In this document: positions 47,811-56,701 of the stretch, piece by piece
Layout of the letters: every line of letters starts with the position of its first letter
How positions within the stretch are numbered: position 1 is the stretch's first letter
NCBI GenBank assembly: GCA_020721905.1
Contig: DYLU01000004.1
Location: 1 to 64,000, forward strand
DNA length: 64,000 nt
Origin: Leptospira biflexa
GTDB taxonomy: Bacteria > Spirochaetota > UBA4802 > UB4802
Direction of reading: 5' to 3'
Made by a program: the position numbers and the translations under genes
The notes under the pieces: model-generated
What the model was told of the DNA's origin: nothing
Database searches by the model: none
Seen by the model: the letters and a program-made list of their open reading frames with translations, nothing else

Positions 47811-49796
47811 TTATATGATGTCTTTTATTGCGTCAAAAATAGTTTTGAACTGTGAATATTCCCTGTAAAAAACAGGTGGCTGCCCTAAAGGAGCATCAAC
47901 CTTAATCCATCCATCGTTATATTTTTTCCCTGACCACATATGCACCCATGTATCCTGTGGAAGATATACTTTCCAATTCTTTCTACCTCTTTTGTATACA
48001 GGTGCTACCAGCAAATCGCGACCCAGTAAAAATTGATACTGCAATGAATGAAGTTTTTCATCATCAGGATAATGGATGTAGGGATGGCGCATCAATGGTA
48101 ATCCATCAGTATGATACTCATCCTTACAATGCTCAAAATATGGTTTTAATGCAGTATGGACTTTCGTCATTTTTGCTAAATGCTGCAAAGTCTCTGTATC
48201 ACTGTCAAATTGCCAGTTTACATCAGGTCTATTGCCTTCGTGTGTCCTCATTACTGCTGTAAATGCACCCAACTCGGCCCAGCGCATAAAAAGCTCTTTA
48301 CTTCGTTTAATCCAGCCTAACGTGGTATATCCGCCAATATCAGAATGAAAATACCCAACCCCGCAAAATCCTGATGAAATGGCAGCAGGTATCACTGAAG
48401 CCAATCCATCATGTATACTCCAGTTAACAAGCTGATCCCCCGCCCACAACAACGTGCTGTATTTAGAAGTGCCGGTATACCCTGCCCGCGTAAAAAACAC
48501 TATCTCATTCAGTTTACCTGTTTCTTCTAATGCTTCATAATTGACACGAGCCCACTCTGCAGGATATTTGTTGTGATACAATTCAGCTGATTCCCCTGAA
48601 TAAAGCTTTACGTCAGTTTCCAGGTATTCACCAAAATCGGCCATCCAGCCACCAAGACCAATACCAATCATATGTTCTTTAATAACATTTTTAATCCATT
48701 CCCGCGTTTGGGGATTAGTGAGGTCCAAAGTGCCAGCAATTATTCCAGTGGTATCAAATGTTCTTACTGTACCATCCTGATTTTGTACTAAATACCGTTT
48801 TGAAACAGCCTCTTTATACAGGTCACCTTCAGAATTTAAAAAGCAGTTGATATACCCCAAAAATTTTATATTTTTGTGCGATAGTTCCTGAATAAACTCC
48901 GGCAGATTGTGATACAAATCTTCATTATATTTCCAGTTCCAGAAAAGCCTCTTGCCAAACCAGGTAATTCGACGGCCAACCCAATCCTGAACCCACAGTG
49001 CTGAAACCTTCACTCCCGTATCAAGTGCATCCTGTAATTTTTTCTTCACAATGTTGGTGCCACCCTGAACTCCTATCCATATACCATCATGAACCCACTG
49101 AGGCAGCCGCGGTTGTAGGCCAAGTAATTCCCCCAGTGCTTTTATACAATCAGTTGGTTTTTCATACACACCAAATACCAATGACTCAGGAATCTGCCAG
49201 AAATGAAGTATATGCTCTTTCTTTTTAAATTTGAATTCTGCATACGACGATGCATTGCAGTGGATAAAGTAGTTATTACTTGATACAAATGTTGGTTGCG
49301 GAAAATATGTAGTATACCAAGCTCCTCCGGCGCCATGTAATACATTGGCTAAAAATGTTATCAGATCATGTCCTCGCCCTACTCCCTGCTCCTGTACCCA
49401 TAGGGGGACTTTCTTTTTCTTTAAATCCAGTTTTGAAAACTGTTCACCACAACCATAGATATGCTCATGCGTTTCAGCAATGCAATGCAGCCATAATCTA
49501 TTAAACGGTTTCTTTGCTTCAATAGCAACAGTACAATATGCATCTGCGGCTATGGTTAACGTAATAGCATCTTCAAATTGTATTATAATATTGTTGTTAT
49601 CTTCCGTAACAGTAAAATGTTTCAAATACTGTTTTGCTATACGTGCATCTTTCAGTTTATAGTTACCTTCTTTCATAATATATATAGCACTGCCTTGTCC
49701 TACAGCAATACACGGCTTTTGTAACGAGTGCTTCAGTATGCAGCGATTTTTGTAATATAGTGAAAACGATGTATTGCTGTGTTCAATTTTCAGCAT
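47811..49796 (-). CDS. yihQ: Sulfoquinovosidase (GH31, YihQ-type)
   Basis: Releases sulfoquinovose from sulfoquinovosyl glycerol or sulfolipid head groups. The 661 residues match E. coli YihQ along their length with an offset of 18. The nucleophile Asp387 is in GWMADFGEYLETD, the acid/base Asp454 in LLWAGDQLVNW. The sulfonate- and sugar-binding residues of YihQ are kept: Gln244 (GVQGGT), Gln270 (WVQDW), Arg283 and Trp286 (FGKRLFWNW) and Tyr490 (SDIGGYTTL). Ordinary GH31 glucosidases lack this set. A GGAGG site lies 8 bases before the ATG; the start overlaps the isomerase stop by 7 bases. No signal peptide, so it acts inside the cell after import. Confidence 0.95.
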   Translation of the reverse strand: MLKIEHSNTSFSLYYKNRCILKHSLQKPCIAVGQGSAIYIMKEGNYKLKDARIAKQYLKHFTVTEDNNNIIIQFEDAITLTIAADAYCTVAIEAKKPFNRLWLHCIAETHEHIYGCGEQFSKLDLKKKKVPLWVQEQGVGRGHDLITFLANVLHGAGGAWYTTYFPQPTFVSSNNYFIHCNASSYAEFKFKKKEHILHFWQIPESLVFGVYEKPTDCIKALGELLGLQPRLPQWVHDGIWIGVQGGTNIVKKKLQDALDTGVKVSALWVQDWVGRRITWFGKRLFWNWKYNEDLYHNLPEFIQELSHKNIKFLGYINCFLNSEGDLYKEAVSKRYLVQNQDGTVRTFDTTGIIAGTLDLTNPQTREWIKNVIKEHMIGIGLGGWMADFGEYLETDVKLYSGESAELYHNKYPAEWARVNYEALEETGKLNEIVFFTRAGYTGTSKYSTLLWAGDQLVNWSIHDGLASVIPAAISSGFCGVGYFHSDIGGYTTLGWIKRSKELFMRWAELGAFTAVMRTHEGNRPDVNWQFDSDTETLQHLAKMTKVHTALKPYFEHCKDEYHTDGLPLMRHPYIHYPDDEKLHSLQYQFLLGRDLLVAPVYKRGRKNWKVYLPQDTWVHMWSGKKYNDGWIKVDAPLGQPPVFYREYSQFKTIFDAIKDII

Positions 49797-51106
49797 GTTA
49801 CTATCCTCCAGTTTTGAATGCGAGCTGCTATCTCAAATGGTTTTATGAAATCACCATATACCATGGACGCGTGATGTGCAATACCATTATAAATAATGGT
49901 ATCAAGAACATTGCGTACAGGAACATCAAAGGTAACTTTTAAATATGTTCCTTTCAGCAATTTATCCATTGTAACGCCATGAGCTTTCAACAATAATAAG
50001 CGATAGTTACTGCCATCAAAATCAAATCTGCAAATTGATACATCACCAGGTTTTAATACAAAACCAGCTGTGACGCCTTTGCCTGCAGCAAAATACGTAT
50101 CAAGCGATGCTGTGCTTGCGGTATCTTTGAGCGTAAATGGTGCAACACCGCAATGCCAGAGCAAAGCAAAATTTTCTTCAAGATTTACCTGTGAAAAATC
50201 AAATAAGAATGGTGTTTGTGCACCCAGCGCTTTGTGAGCTAACATGGACAGTGCACCATCAACGTCACCTTCACAGGCAATGACAAAATTCTGTGCCTGT
50301 ACCAGCGACATGGCTGCACATGGCGCAATGCCAAATTCAGCGGCAAATTCAGGCCAGCACCGTATTGCCAGTGCCGTAAGGTTATTATCTTCCATAAAAC
50401 TGTGCAGTCTGGCACTTAATTCGGCTACCTTTTGTTTCTGTGAAGTATTAATTTCACCTGTATCAAAATTACCTTCTATTATATCAGTATACTGGTTTTT
50501 ATATTGCTGATTCACAGGATAATTGAATACATGCGATAACTCATAATGTTCAATCATTGTGCCGCACTGTGCATATAATGATGGATGCCATGTATCTAAA
50601 TTGAAAAAACCGTGTGCGTGATAGCCAACCAGCCCAATTTTAGCATTTTTAAGCATAGAGATAATCCGTATGGCACCAATCCAGTCCGTATCTATGGTGT
50701 TACCAAAATGAGCATGGTAGTTGCGTATCCCTGCCTTATAGAGGTTACTTGCATCTAAATTTACGCCACAAATTGAATTGAGCCGTATTTTACCGCCATC
50801 ATATGGCAATTCAGGAAGACCCCACAGCATTACCGGCACACTGATATGTTTTATCAATTCCAGAGCTAAGTGCCCTAAATGAAATGTTCCACTGATGCAC
50901 ACAAGAGCATCTATATCCTTCTTTTTTAAAAAAGCAATAGCCTTATGTGCGTCTTCTACTTCAAATACAAGTTCATTGTAGCAATGCCACCGTACAGCTT
51001 TAATGTTGTTTAGCTGTGATTGTATGGAAATATAGATTTCTCTGGCTGCATTGTAATCAAAGGTCTTACGAGCAAAACATACAACACCAACAGTTACTTC
51101 TTTCAT
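49790..51106 (-). CDS. L-fucose/arabinose-isomerase-like protein, probable sulfoquinovose isomerase
   Basis: A 438-residue protein of the FucI/AraA-like isomerase superfamily, which isomerises aldoses to ketoses with a divalent metal. Typical segments are LAIRCWPEFAAEFGIAPC and IACEGDVDGALSMLAHKAL, with metal-ligand Glu and Asp, and late His residues near GIAHHASMVYGD. Between a sulfoquinovosidase and a transketolase locus its job is most simply conversion of sulfoquinovose to 6-deoxy-6-sulfofructose, as in the transaldolase and transketolase sulfoglycolysis clusters. I start at the ATG at 51106, for which AGGTGA in the stop of the symporter gene is the ribosome site; an in-frame GTG lies at 51115. 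Confidence 0.85.
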   Translation of the reverse strand: MKEVTVGVVCFARKTFDYNAAREIYISIQSQLNNIKAVRWHCYNELVFEVEDAHKAIAFLKKKDIDALVCISGTFHLGHLALELIKHISVPVMLWGLPELPYDGGKIRLNSICGVNLDASNLYKAGIRNYHAHFGNTIDTDWIGAIRIISMLKNAKIGLVGYHAHGFFNLDTWHPSLYAQCGTMIEHYELSHVFNYPVNQQYKNQYTDIIEGNFDTGEINTSQKQKVAELSARLHSFMEDNNLTALAIRCWPEFAAEFGIAPCAAMSLVQAQNFVIACEGDVDGALSMLAHKALGAQTPFLFDFSQVNLEENFALLWHCGVAPFTLKDTASTASLDTYFAAGKGVTAGFVLKPGDVSICRFDFDGSNYRLLLLKAHGVTMDKLLKGTYLKVTFDVPVRNVLDTIIYNGIAHHASMVYGDFIKPFEIAARIQNWRIVTC

Positions 51107-51115
51107 GATTATCAC

Positions 51116-52555
51116 CTATTGCTTTTTAAAAAGATTTTCATATTTATGTCCTGTTAATACTTCGCAGATTTTTTTAACAAATGGTTCAACAGCATCCTTT
51201 CTTCCACCGGATTTTAACCTGTTAATTTCCTGAATAAGAATTGGATGTGTTACGGGTGTTATTGTAAATTCGAGAGAAATCAGGATGCCGCAGAGCATAA
51301 GCGTTGATGGAACCAGTGCAAACAACAACCGTAGATACTCTAATGTTTCAGGTGATTGAACAGTATTTGCTTTATATCCAATTGTTTGCAGCACTAATCC
51401 AAATACAGCCAGCACAATTGCCTGTACCAATTTCCTTATAAATGTCATGGCACCTGCATACACACCTGCCTGCTGTTTTCCGGTTATGAGTTCCCCAACA
51501 TCGGTCACTGAAGGCAAAATTGCCCATGGGATCATTGTTCCTGCCGACATGCCTGCTCCCATGCAAACTGAAAGTGCAATGATGTATTGAAACGGTGTGG
51601 AACTATCAAACAAAAGAGTGCTCACAAGAGCTATCGCCCATATACTTACTCCAACACGATATGAAAAGCCCTTACCTTTTTTATTTGCTATAAAGACATA
51701 TACTGGCAAAAACAAAACCTGTGTCACAAGCATGGCACCAAGACACCTGGTGAAAATATATGGCTTTTGTATATAGTAGGTAAGATAATAAATAAACATT
51801 GCCATGATTAAATCAAGTGCCGAATATGCACAGATATACAAACCAATATGGACCCTGAATGATTTGTTTGTCCATATAACCAGGAGGTTTTTAAAAAAAT
51901 CAGCAAGGGATTTATTTTCAACCTTTACATCAGACAATTCCCATGTTCCTAAAAATACGATAATCCATGGCAATGCAAAAAAGATACTAAAGATAATACT
52001 CATCACAATGAAACCCTGCCCTTTATCCGGGAATGCATCTACTATCATTTTAGGGATGGTTCCGGAAAGCAATGATGAAAATTGTGAAAATATCAACCGT
52101 GCTCCAGACAGGCGTGTTCTATCTTTATATTCTCGTGTCATCTCGGCATTGAGTGCCGAATAGGGAATCATCACCATGGTAAAGGCTGTACTGAAAAATA
52201 CATAAGCACAGGCATAATAAATAAATTTTATTATCTGGCTACTGGATGCAAAAGGCAGCCACATGGCAATAAAGCTAAGTATGATAGGAAATATCCCCAG
52301 TAAAAAGAATATTCTGCGTCTACCGTATTTTGACCTGGTGGTATCAGAGATATACCCCATGATTGGGTCACTGATTGCATCCCATGCCTTACCCACCAGG
52401 ACAACGAGTCCAGCCAGTGCAGGATTTAGTTTTGCAATATCAGTTAAAAAATATATAAATAAAAGATTTATAACAACAAATGAACCCCCGCCAAAAATAT
52501 CGCCAACGCCATATGACAATAAATTTTTAAAAGTTATTTTTCGTTCTTGATTCAT
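51116..52555 (-). CDS. GPH-family sugar:cation symporter (YihO/YihP-like)
   Basis: A 479-residue major-facilitator protein of the glycoside-pentoside-hexuronide family (12 spans). The family motif is near the start: YGVGDIFGGGSFVVINLLF, then GKAWDAISDPIMGYISDTT followed by RSKYGRRR. E. coli YihO and YihP are of this same family and serve sulfoquinovose or its glycoside. It should import the sugar for the cytoplasmic sulfoquinovosidase. First gene of the operon symporter-isomerase-sulfoquinovosidase. Its promoter carries the shared operator. Confidence 0.92.
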   Translation of the reverse strand: MNQERKITFKNLLSYGVGDIFGGGSFVVINLLFIYFLTDIAKLNPALAGLVVLVGKAWDAISDPIMGYISDTTRSKYGRRRIFFLLGIFPIILSFIAMWLPFASSSQIIKFIYYACAYVFFSTAFTMVMIPYSALNAEMTREYKDRTRLSGARLIFSQFSSLLSGTIPKMIVDAFPDKGQGFIVMSIIFSIFFALPWIIVFLGTWELSDVKVENKSLADFFKNLLVIWTNKSFRVHIGLYICAYSALDLIMAMFIYYLTYYIQKPYIFTRCLGAMLVTQVLFLPVYVFIANKKGKGFSYRVGVSIWAIALVSTLLFDSSTPFQYIIALSVCMGAGMSAGTMIPWAILPSVTDVGELITGKQQAGVYAGAMTFIRKLVQAIVLAVFGLVLQTIGYKANTVQSPETLEYLRLLFALVPSTLMLCGILISLEFTITPVTHPILIQEINRLKSGGRKDAVEPFVKKICEVLTGHKYENLFKKQ

Positions 52556-52657
52556 AAGCGTACCTGTTTTAAATTGTAAAAAATTGTTGCATAAGTAAAA
52601 ACAATGAGCAATAATGTTATATTATAAAGTTTTATTTAATTAATTTTCGTTGGTTTC

Positions 52658-52687
52658 ATAATAAAATCGTTATCGATAATATGTCAA
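52658..52687 (-). promoter_or_regulatory. Promoter with shared operator ahead of the symporter operon
   Basis: On the minus strand a -35 TTGACA (52687-52682), 18 bases, and a -10 TATTAT (52663-52658). ATCGTTATCGAT on the plus strand (52666-52677) lies between the two, an ideal position for repression. The divergent ROK gene begins 28 bases from the promoter edge, so it could be autoregulated from here. Confidence 0.72.
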
Positions 52688-52715
52688 GATATTTTTGATA
52701 CCCAGGAGCAATGAT

Positions 52716-53906
52716 ATGGCACATGGCGAAAAAATCAACAGACGAAAAGAAAATAAACGCAAGCACATAGTTGATATCTTCAGACAGCACCCTGTATTAT
52801 CAAAAGCTGAAGCTAAACGGTATTCCGGCTATTCCATGGATACCATCATGACCTCTTTTAAAATTTTAAAAAATACCGGTATAATAGTTCCAACTGAAGG
52901 TAAACAGAAGGAAAAGGGTCGCAAAGCATTATTTTATACGTTAAACCATAATAAGCAGGTATATTTAGGAATCACTTTCAATCAGAAAGCAGTGTACACA
53001 TCTATAGTTAGTTTCAGCAACAATGTTTTAGCTAAAGCAAAAGTTGGAATTTCCAGCACTATTTCAAAAGATAAATTTACCCATGTTATACTGCAGCAAA
53101 TTGATGAAGTGTTATCAAAAAATCCTGTGTTTACAACCAATCTTGTTGCTGTAGGCTGCACAGTACCCGGCGATATTGATACCAGAAATGGAATCTTACG
53201 ATCATATACACTCATGCCGCAATTAAAGGATTTTAATTTTAATGAACTTTTATCCGCTAAATTTCCTGATACACGAATATTTTTTGACCATAATATCAGC
53301 AGCATGATTTCATACATTTTATCAACGTCGGATATTAATCAGCGTTATGACAGAATCATGGTTGTTTCAGCACGTGCAGCAAGTGCTGTTGGACTAATTT
53401 ATAAGGAGGCGATAGTTAACAGTAGAGGGGAAATTGGCCATATAAAAGTCAGTGATGATAATAAGCAATGTATTTGTGGAAGGAGTGGATGTTTGGATTG
53501 CTATTTTTCCTATGAAGCATTTGTCAAATTATTACAGCAGCGAAATGCCATAGATGAAAATGAATGCTACGATAATGTAATAGCAAAACTTAACAACCAT
53601 TATACCAACAGAACAGAAAGCATATTTGAAAAGCTTGATACAGCACTGAGATATTTTTCGGAAGCATTACTTGATGTGATAAACGTTTTTTCGCCTGATT
53701 ATATTTTGCTCACCGGAGATTTGTTTGAAATATATGGTGATCCTGTTGCCCGGATTGATATTCATATAAAAGACCTGTTCCATGATACAGGATATATTTC
53801 AATGTATAAGCGGGCATTAATAGAATTTAAGAGCATAAAAACTGAATCAATAGCTCACGGTGTATGCTTGAGTTTAATAAAGCAGGACTGGGGATATACT
53901 GCATAA
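52716..53906 (+). CDS. ROK-family transcriptional repressor
   Basis: A 396-residue ROK protein. The N-terminal winged helix lies about at residues 5-70 (ENKRKHIVDIFRQHPVLSKA then EAKRYSGYSMDTIMTSFKIL), followed by the ROK sugar-binding domain with the zinc motif CICGRSGCLDCYFS. The long N-terminus and the lack of the catalytic Asp environment of sugar kinases show a repressor rather than a kinase. Start at the ATG 52716, with AGGAG 7 bases upstream; an earlier TTG at 52695 is less likely. It is divergent from the symporter operon and next to the shared operator, so it is the best candidate for its binder. The inducer may be sulfoquinovose or a later intermediate. Confidence 0.9.
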   Translation: MAHGEKINRRKENKRKHIVDIFRQHPVLSKAEAKRYSGYSMDTIMTSFKILKNTGIIVPTEGKQKEKGRKALFYTLNHNKQVYLGITFNQKAVYTSIVSFSNNVLAKAKVGISSTISKDKFTHVILQQIDEVLSKNPVFTTNLVAVGCTVPGDIDTRNGILRSYTLMPQLKDFNFNELLSAKFPDTRIFFDHNISSMISYILSTSDINQRYDRIMVVSARAASAVGLIYKEAIVNSRGEIGHIKVSDDNKQCICGRSGCLDCYFSYEAFVKLLQQRNAIDENECYDNVIAKLNNHYTNRTESIFEKLDTALRYFSEALLDVINVFSPDYILLTGDLFEIYGDPVARIDIHIKDLFHDTGYISMYKRALIEFKSIKTESIAHGVCLSLIKQDWGYTA

Positions 53907-53968
53907 ATATATGCGGTACAATAATCTAAAGAGAACTACGCGCGCAGTTACATAACGGCTTAACTTGT

Positions 53969-56020
53969 CTATAGTTTTTTAATAACGATAATTGTAAGAT
54001 CATCAGCAAGGTCAACACTGCCTTTAAATTGATTAAAACTTTCTACAATGCTATTGCATACTTCTTGAGCGCTGTTTCCAACGGCTGTTCTGAAGGCATC
54101 CTTAACCCTTTCAAAACCAAACTCCTCAGCATCATTATTTTTTTGCTCAATCAAACAATCGGAGTACAGCAAAAGCATATCTCCTGTTTTTAATGTAAAC
54201 TGTAACGGGAGATAGTTACTTTGCAGTAGACTTTTGCCCAAAAACATACCTTTGATTTCTTTTTCTCTATGTGTGCAGGTTATGACGGTATCAGAATTAT
54301 ATCGTTTTAATAAAAGCTCGGTATGTGCAGCATTAACATATTCCACCCTTTCATCTTTAAAACGAAGCAATATTCCAGTCAAATAATTATCAACGTTTTC
54401 TAATTCCAGCATTAATTCCTGATTAATATATTCCATTACCCTTCCTAAATGCGCATCGCGATAATTCATAAAATTCCGGCATATTATTGATTTTGATACG
54501 ATAGTTAATAAACCAGAAGCAATACCATGGCCAGATACATCAAAAAGGCCAGCACCAATGAGCAAATCATTTTCTATATAAAAATCGCAGAAATCACCGG
54601 AAACTCCTGACATGGCTTTTGCATACAACCCTATATCATAATTGTTAACACCAGGTGCTTTTTGAGGAACTATACTTTTCTGCACATTGACAGCCATAAA
54701 CATGTCTTTTTCAGCAATTCGTTGATGTTCTGTTATTTGTTCCAATGCAAGTTTTAATTCCTGATTGGCTTCATACAACTGCCGTGTCCTTTCTTCAACT
54801 TTTTTCTCTAATGTCACATTTAATTCTTCAACTTCATTATGATACTGTACAGTTTGTATAGCTAATATTCCAGCCAATGAAATAAGAAATGATGGGAAGC
54901 CATAACCCATCAAATATATGGCATCATCTATTTTCAAAAGATTGTGAACTATCAAATCCCAGAATATACAAAAATAAAAAGGAATACTCCCTATAATCAG
55001 TATATAGGCTTCTCGCTTTCTTTTTTTCAATGAAATAATGGTAATTATAATACCATAGAGAGCAAAAATAGGTAAGAAAATTAACAATAGCCTGTATCGA
55101 ATGGAAAGAAACGTTTGATACGTGTTTGGAATTAAAAACATTAACGAGGGGACTATCATTGATATGAGCAAGATAATATTTATAATCTTACTTTCTGAAA
55201 TCTCTAAATACTTCATTAAAAAGTTAGTTAAGAAATATGCTATAATAAAGATTAATATAAAAATAATTTTTTGAAATAATAAATAGGGAATACTTTCGTA
55301 GGTAAAACCCGGGAGCCTTGTAATAAAAAAATTAAACAAATATAATGAAAATGCTAAGCACGTTAAACCAAAATACATATTTTCTTTGTCTTTTTTGCGC
55401 AATATAAACATAAGGATATAATACCATCCAACCAAAAAAAACAAAAATGAAATAATAGCATTAAACCGTGAATTTATAAAATCTAGATAATCATATTCAT
55501 GTTCAAGCTGTGAATATGCACCTATTATTACTTTTCCGCTAATTGATCCTTCACCATTGACATATATTTTTATCAGGATTGTATTATTGGCATTATGTTT
55601 CAATAATACTTTTGGTATTGTATACAATCGCACCTTATTCCAGCCGCTAAAAAAATTTGGCGGGAAGTTTCCGGTACTCCCTATTAATACTCCATTTAAA
55701 TAAGTCTGATCAGCAATCATAATTCTTTCTATTAATAGGGCAAGAACAGGACTTTGTGTAATATCATAAGATAGATCAAAGTCGTGACGCAACCATATAA
55801 ATCCTTTCTTACCTGATATTAACAAATGAAGATCATTAGTCCGTTCCAGAGGTTTATATGATAATTGTATAGCTCTTTGATAATCCTGATCGCATTCGCC
55901 TACTGCATATTTCCATTCTTTGATATAATAATTCTGTGCTTGAACAGTTGAAGGATTTATAATAATCGTTACCAGTATGAATGCTATCACCGTACATAAT
56001 ATGGAGTTGCTTTTTGTCAT
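53969..56020 (-). CDS. 7TMR-DISM receptor with SpoIIE-type phosphatase domain
   Basis: A 683-residue sensor. A signal peptide is followed by an extracytoplasmic beta-rich domain (about 30-190), seven membrane spans (about 190-390), a coiled coil (VEELNVTLEKKVEERTRQLY) and a PP2C/SpoIIE catalytic domain with SGVSGDFCDFY and LFDVSGHGIASGLLT, whose Asp residues bind metal. The last part ends DLADDLTIIVIKK. Such proteins dephosphorylate anti-sigma antagonists or other phosphoproteins in response to an external signal. Many are found in spirochaetes. It is convergent with the ROK gene. Target unknown. Confidence 0.9.
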   Translation of the reverse strand: MTKSNSILCTVIAFILVTIIINPSTVQAQNYYIKEWKYAVGECDQDYQRAIQLSYKPLERTNDLHLLISGKKGFIWLRHDFDLSYDITQSPVLALLIERIMIADQTYLNGVLIGSTGNFPPNFFSGWNKVRLYTIPKVLLKHNANNTILIKIYVNGEGSISGKVIIGAYSQLEHEYDYLDFINSRFNAIISFLFFLVGWYYILMFILRKKDKENMYFGLTCLAFSLYLFNFFITRLPGFTYESIPYLLFQKIIFILIFIIAYFLTNFLMKYLEISESKIINIILLISMIVPSLMFLIPNTYQTFLSIRYRLLLIFLPIFALYGIIITIISLKKRKREAYILIIGSIPFYFCIFWDLIVHNLLKIDDAIYLMGYGFPSFLISLAGILAIQTVQYHNEVEELNVTLEKKVEERTRQLYEANQELKLALEQITEHQRIAEKDMFMAVNVQKSIVPQKAPGVNNYDIGLYAKAMSGVSGDFCDFYIENDLLIGAGLFDVSGHGIASGLLTIVSKSIICRNFMNYRDAHLGRVMEYINQELMLELENVDNYLTGILLRFKDERVEYVNAAHTELLLKRYNSDTVITCTHREKEIKGMFLGKSLLQSNYLPLQFTLKTGDMLLLYSDCLIEQKNNDAEEFGFERVKDAFRTAVGNSAQEVCNSIVESFNQFKGSVDLADDLTIIVIKKL

Positions 56021-56161
56021 AGCATAGTACCTCCCACCCTCGCATAGTCATATCAAGCTTATGATTCTATTTTTCAAATTAGAAAATATCAATAATAAAA
56101 TTTCACTCCATAATGGATATATACTATAGATGATGGATATGTGAAAAAAATCAATAATAAA

Positions 56162-56173
56162 ATCGTTATCGTT
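56162..56173. promoter_or_regulatory. Third copy of the ROK-type operator
   Basis: ATCGTTATCGTT, ten of the twelve bases identical to the sites at 46419 and 52666 (core CGTTATCG) and followed by TTTTATTATG just as the 52.66 kb site is on its other strand. A -10-like TATTAT follows at 56175-56180, but no -35 is obvious. It lies 87 bases ahead of the small gene and 142 bases from the divergent SpoIIE gene. Confidence 0.5.
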
Positions 56174-56259
56174 TTATTATGCAAAAAAATAATAAAGCAA
56201 TTCATCTGTATATCCGACATAATATATGTGACATAAATTTAATAAACTACGAGGTTATT

Positions 56260-56478
56260 ATGATGAAGAAAGCAAGAAGCAATGATTTTATAAAGCAGCT
56301 AAAAAAATATATTTCAATCAAAGGATTGGAAATAGTAATACATCTTGTAAATGGTGAAGTCATTGAATTGCAGAATAATGTACGTCTGGAAAAAAATAAT
56401 ATTATCGTGAGAAATAAAAACAGGGAATTTCATATCCCAATTTCTGATATTAAATCAATTGACCTGTATGCAGCATAA
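56260..56478 (+). CDS. Small protein with Sm-like beta pattern
   Basis: A 72-residue protein from the ATG at 56260 (CGAGG five bases upstream); an ATG at 56179 would add 27 residues but lies within the operator-like promoter and lacks a ribosome site. After a basic helix (KKARSNDFIKQLKKYIS) it is a run of short beta strands: GLEIVIHLVNGEVIELQN, NIIVRNKNREFHIPI and ISDIKSIDLYAA. This looks like the Sm/Hfq fold or another small beta barrel. Key RNA-binding residues of Hfq are not evident. It could be an RNA-binding protein, but that is inference only. Its job next to the sulfoquinovose operator is unknown. Confidence 0.6.
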   Translation: MMKKARSNDFIKQLKKYISIKGLEIVIHLVNGEVIELQNNVRLEKNNIIVRNKNREFHIPISDIKSIDLYAA

Positions 56479-56550
56479 ATATTTTTAATATTAATACTAA
56501 TAATTATTGACATCATTCAGTATTTATATATCTATTTTTGTAACTTTATA

Positions 56551-56587
56551 CACAATTCACTATACTTATAAGGTATAGTGAATTGTG
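56551..56587. repeat. Perfect 15-base-pair inverted repeat
   Basis: CACAATTCACTATAC (56551-56565) and its exact reverse complement GTATAGTGAATTGTG (56573-56587), loop TTATAAG. It lies in the gap between the small gene and gspC. The tail CTTTATAG is not a clean T-run, so it could be a weak terminator, a large operator or a small mobile-element remnant. Confidence 0.75.
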
Positions 56588-56701
56588 CTTTATAGACGGT
56601 TTTAATTTATTATTTTATTTTTTTTCATTGTATTGGGTATCACAAAACATGTACCTTGATGTTTGACTTGTACCATCAAATTTATCTAAAGAATTCTGCA
56701 T

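Noticed and set aside
47811-49796. Ordinary GH31 alpha-glucosidase or xylosidase
   Set aside because: All checked sulfoquinovosidase-specific residues are present.
52716-53906. ROK sugar kinase instead of repressor
   Set aside because: The N-terminal winged-helix extension and position divergent from an operon support a repressor.
56179-56259. 27-residue extension of the small Sm-like protein
   Set aside because: It overlaps a -10-like element and has no ribosome site, whereas CGAGG precedes the ATG at 56260.
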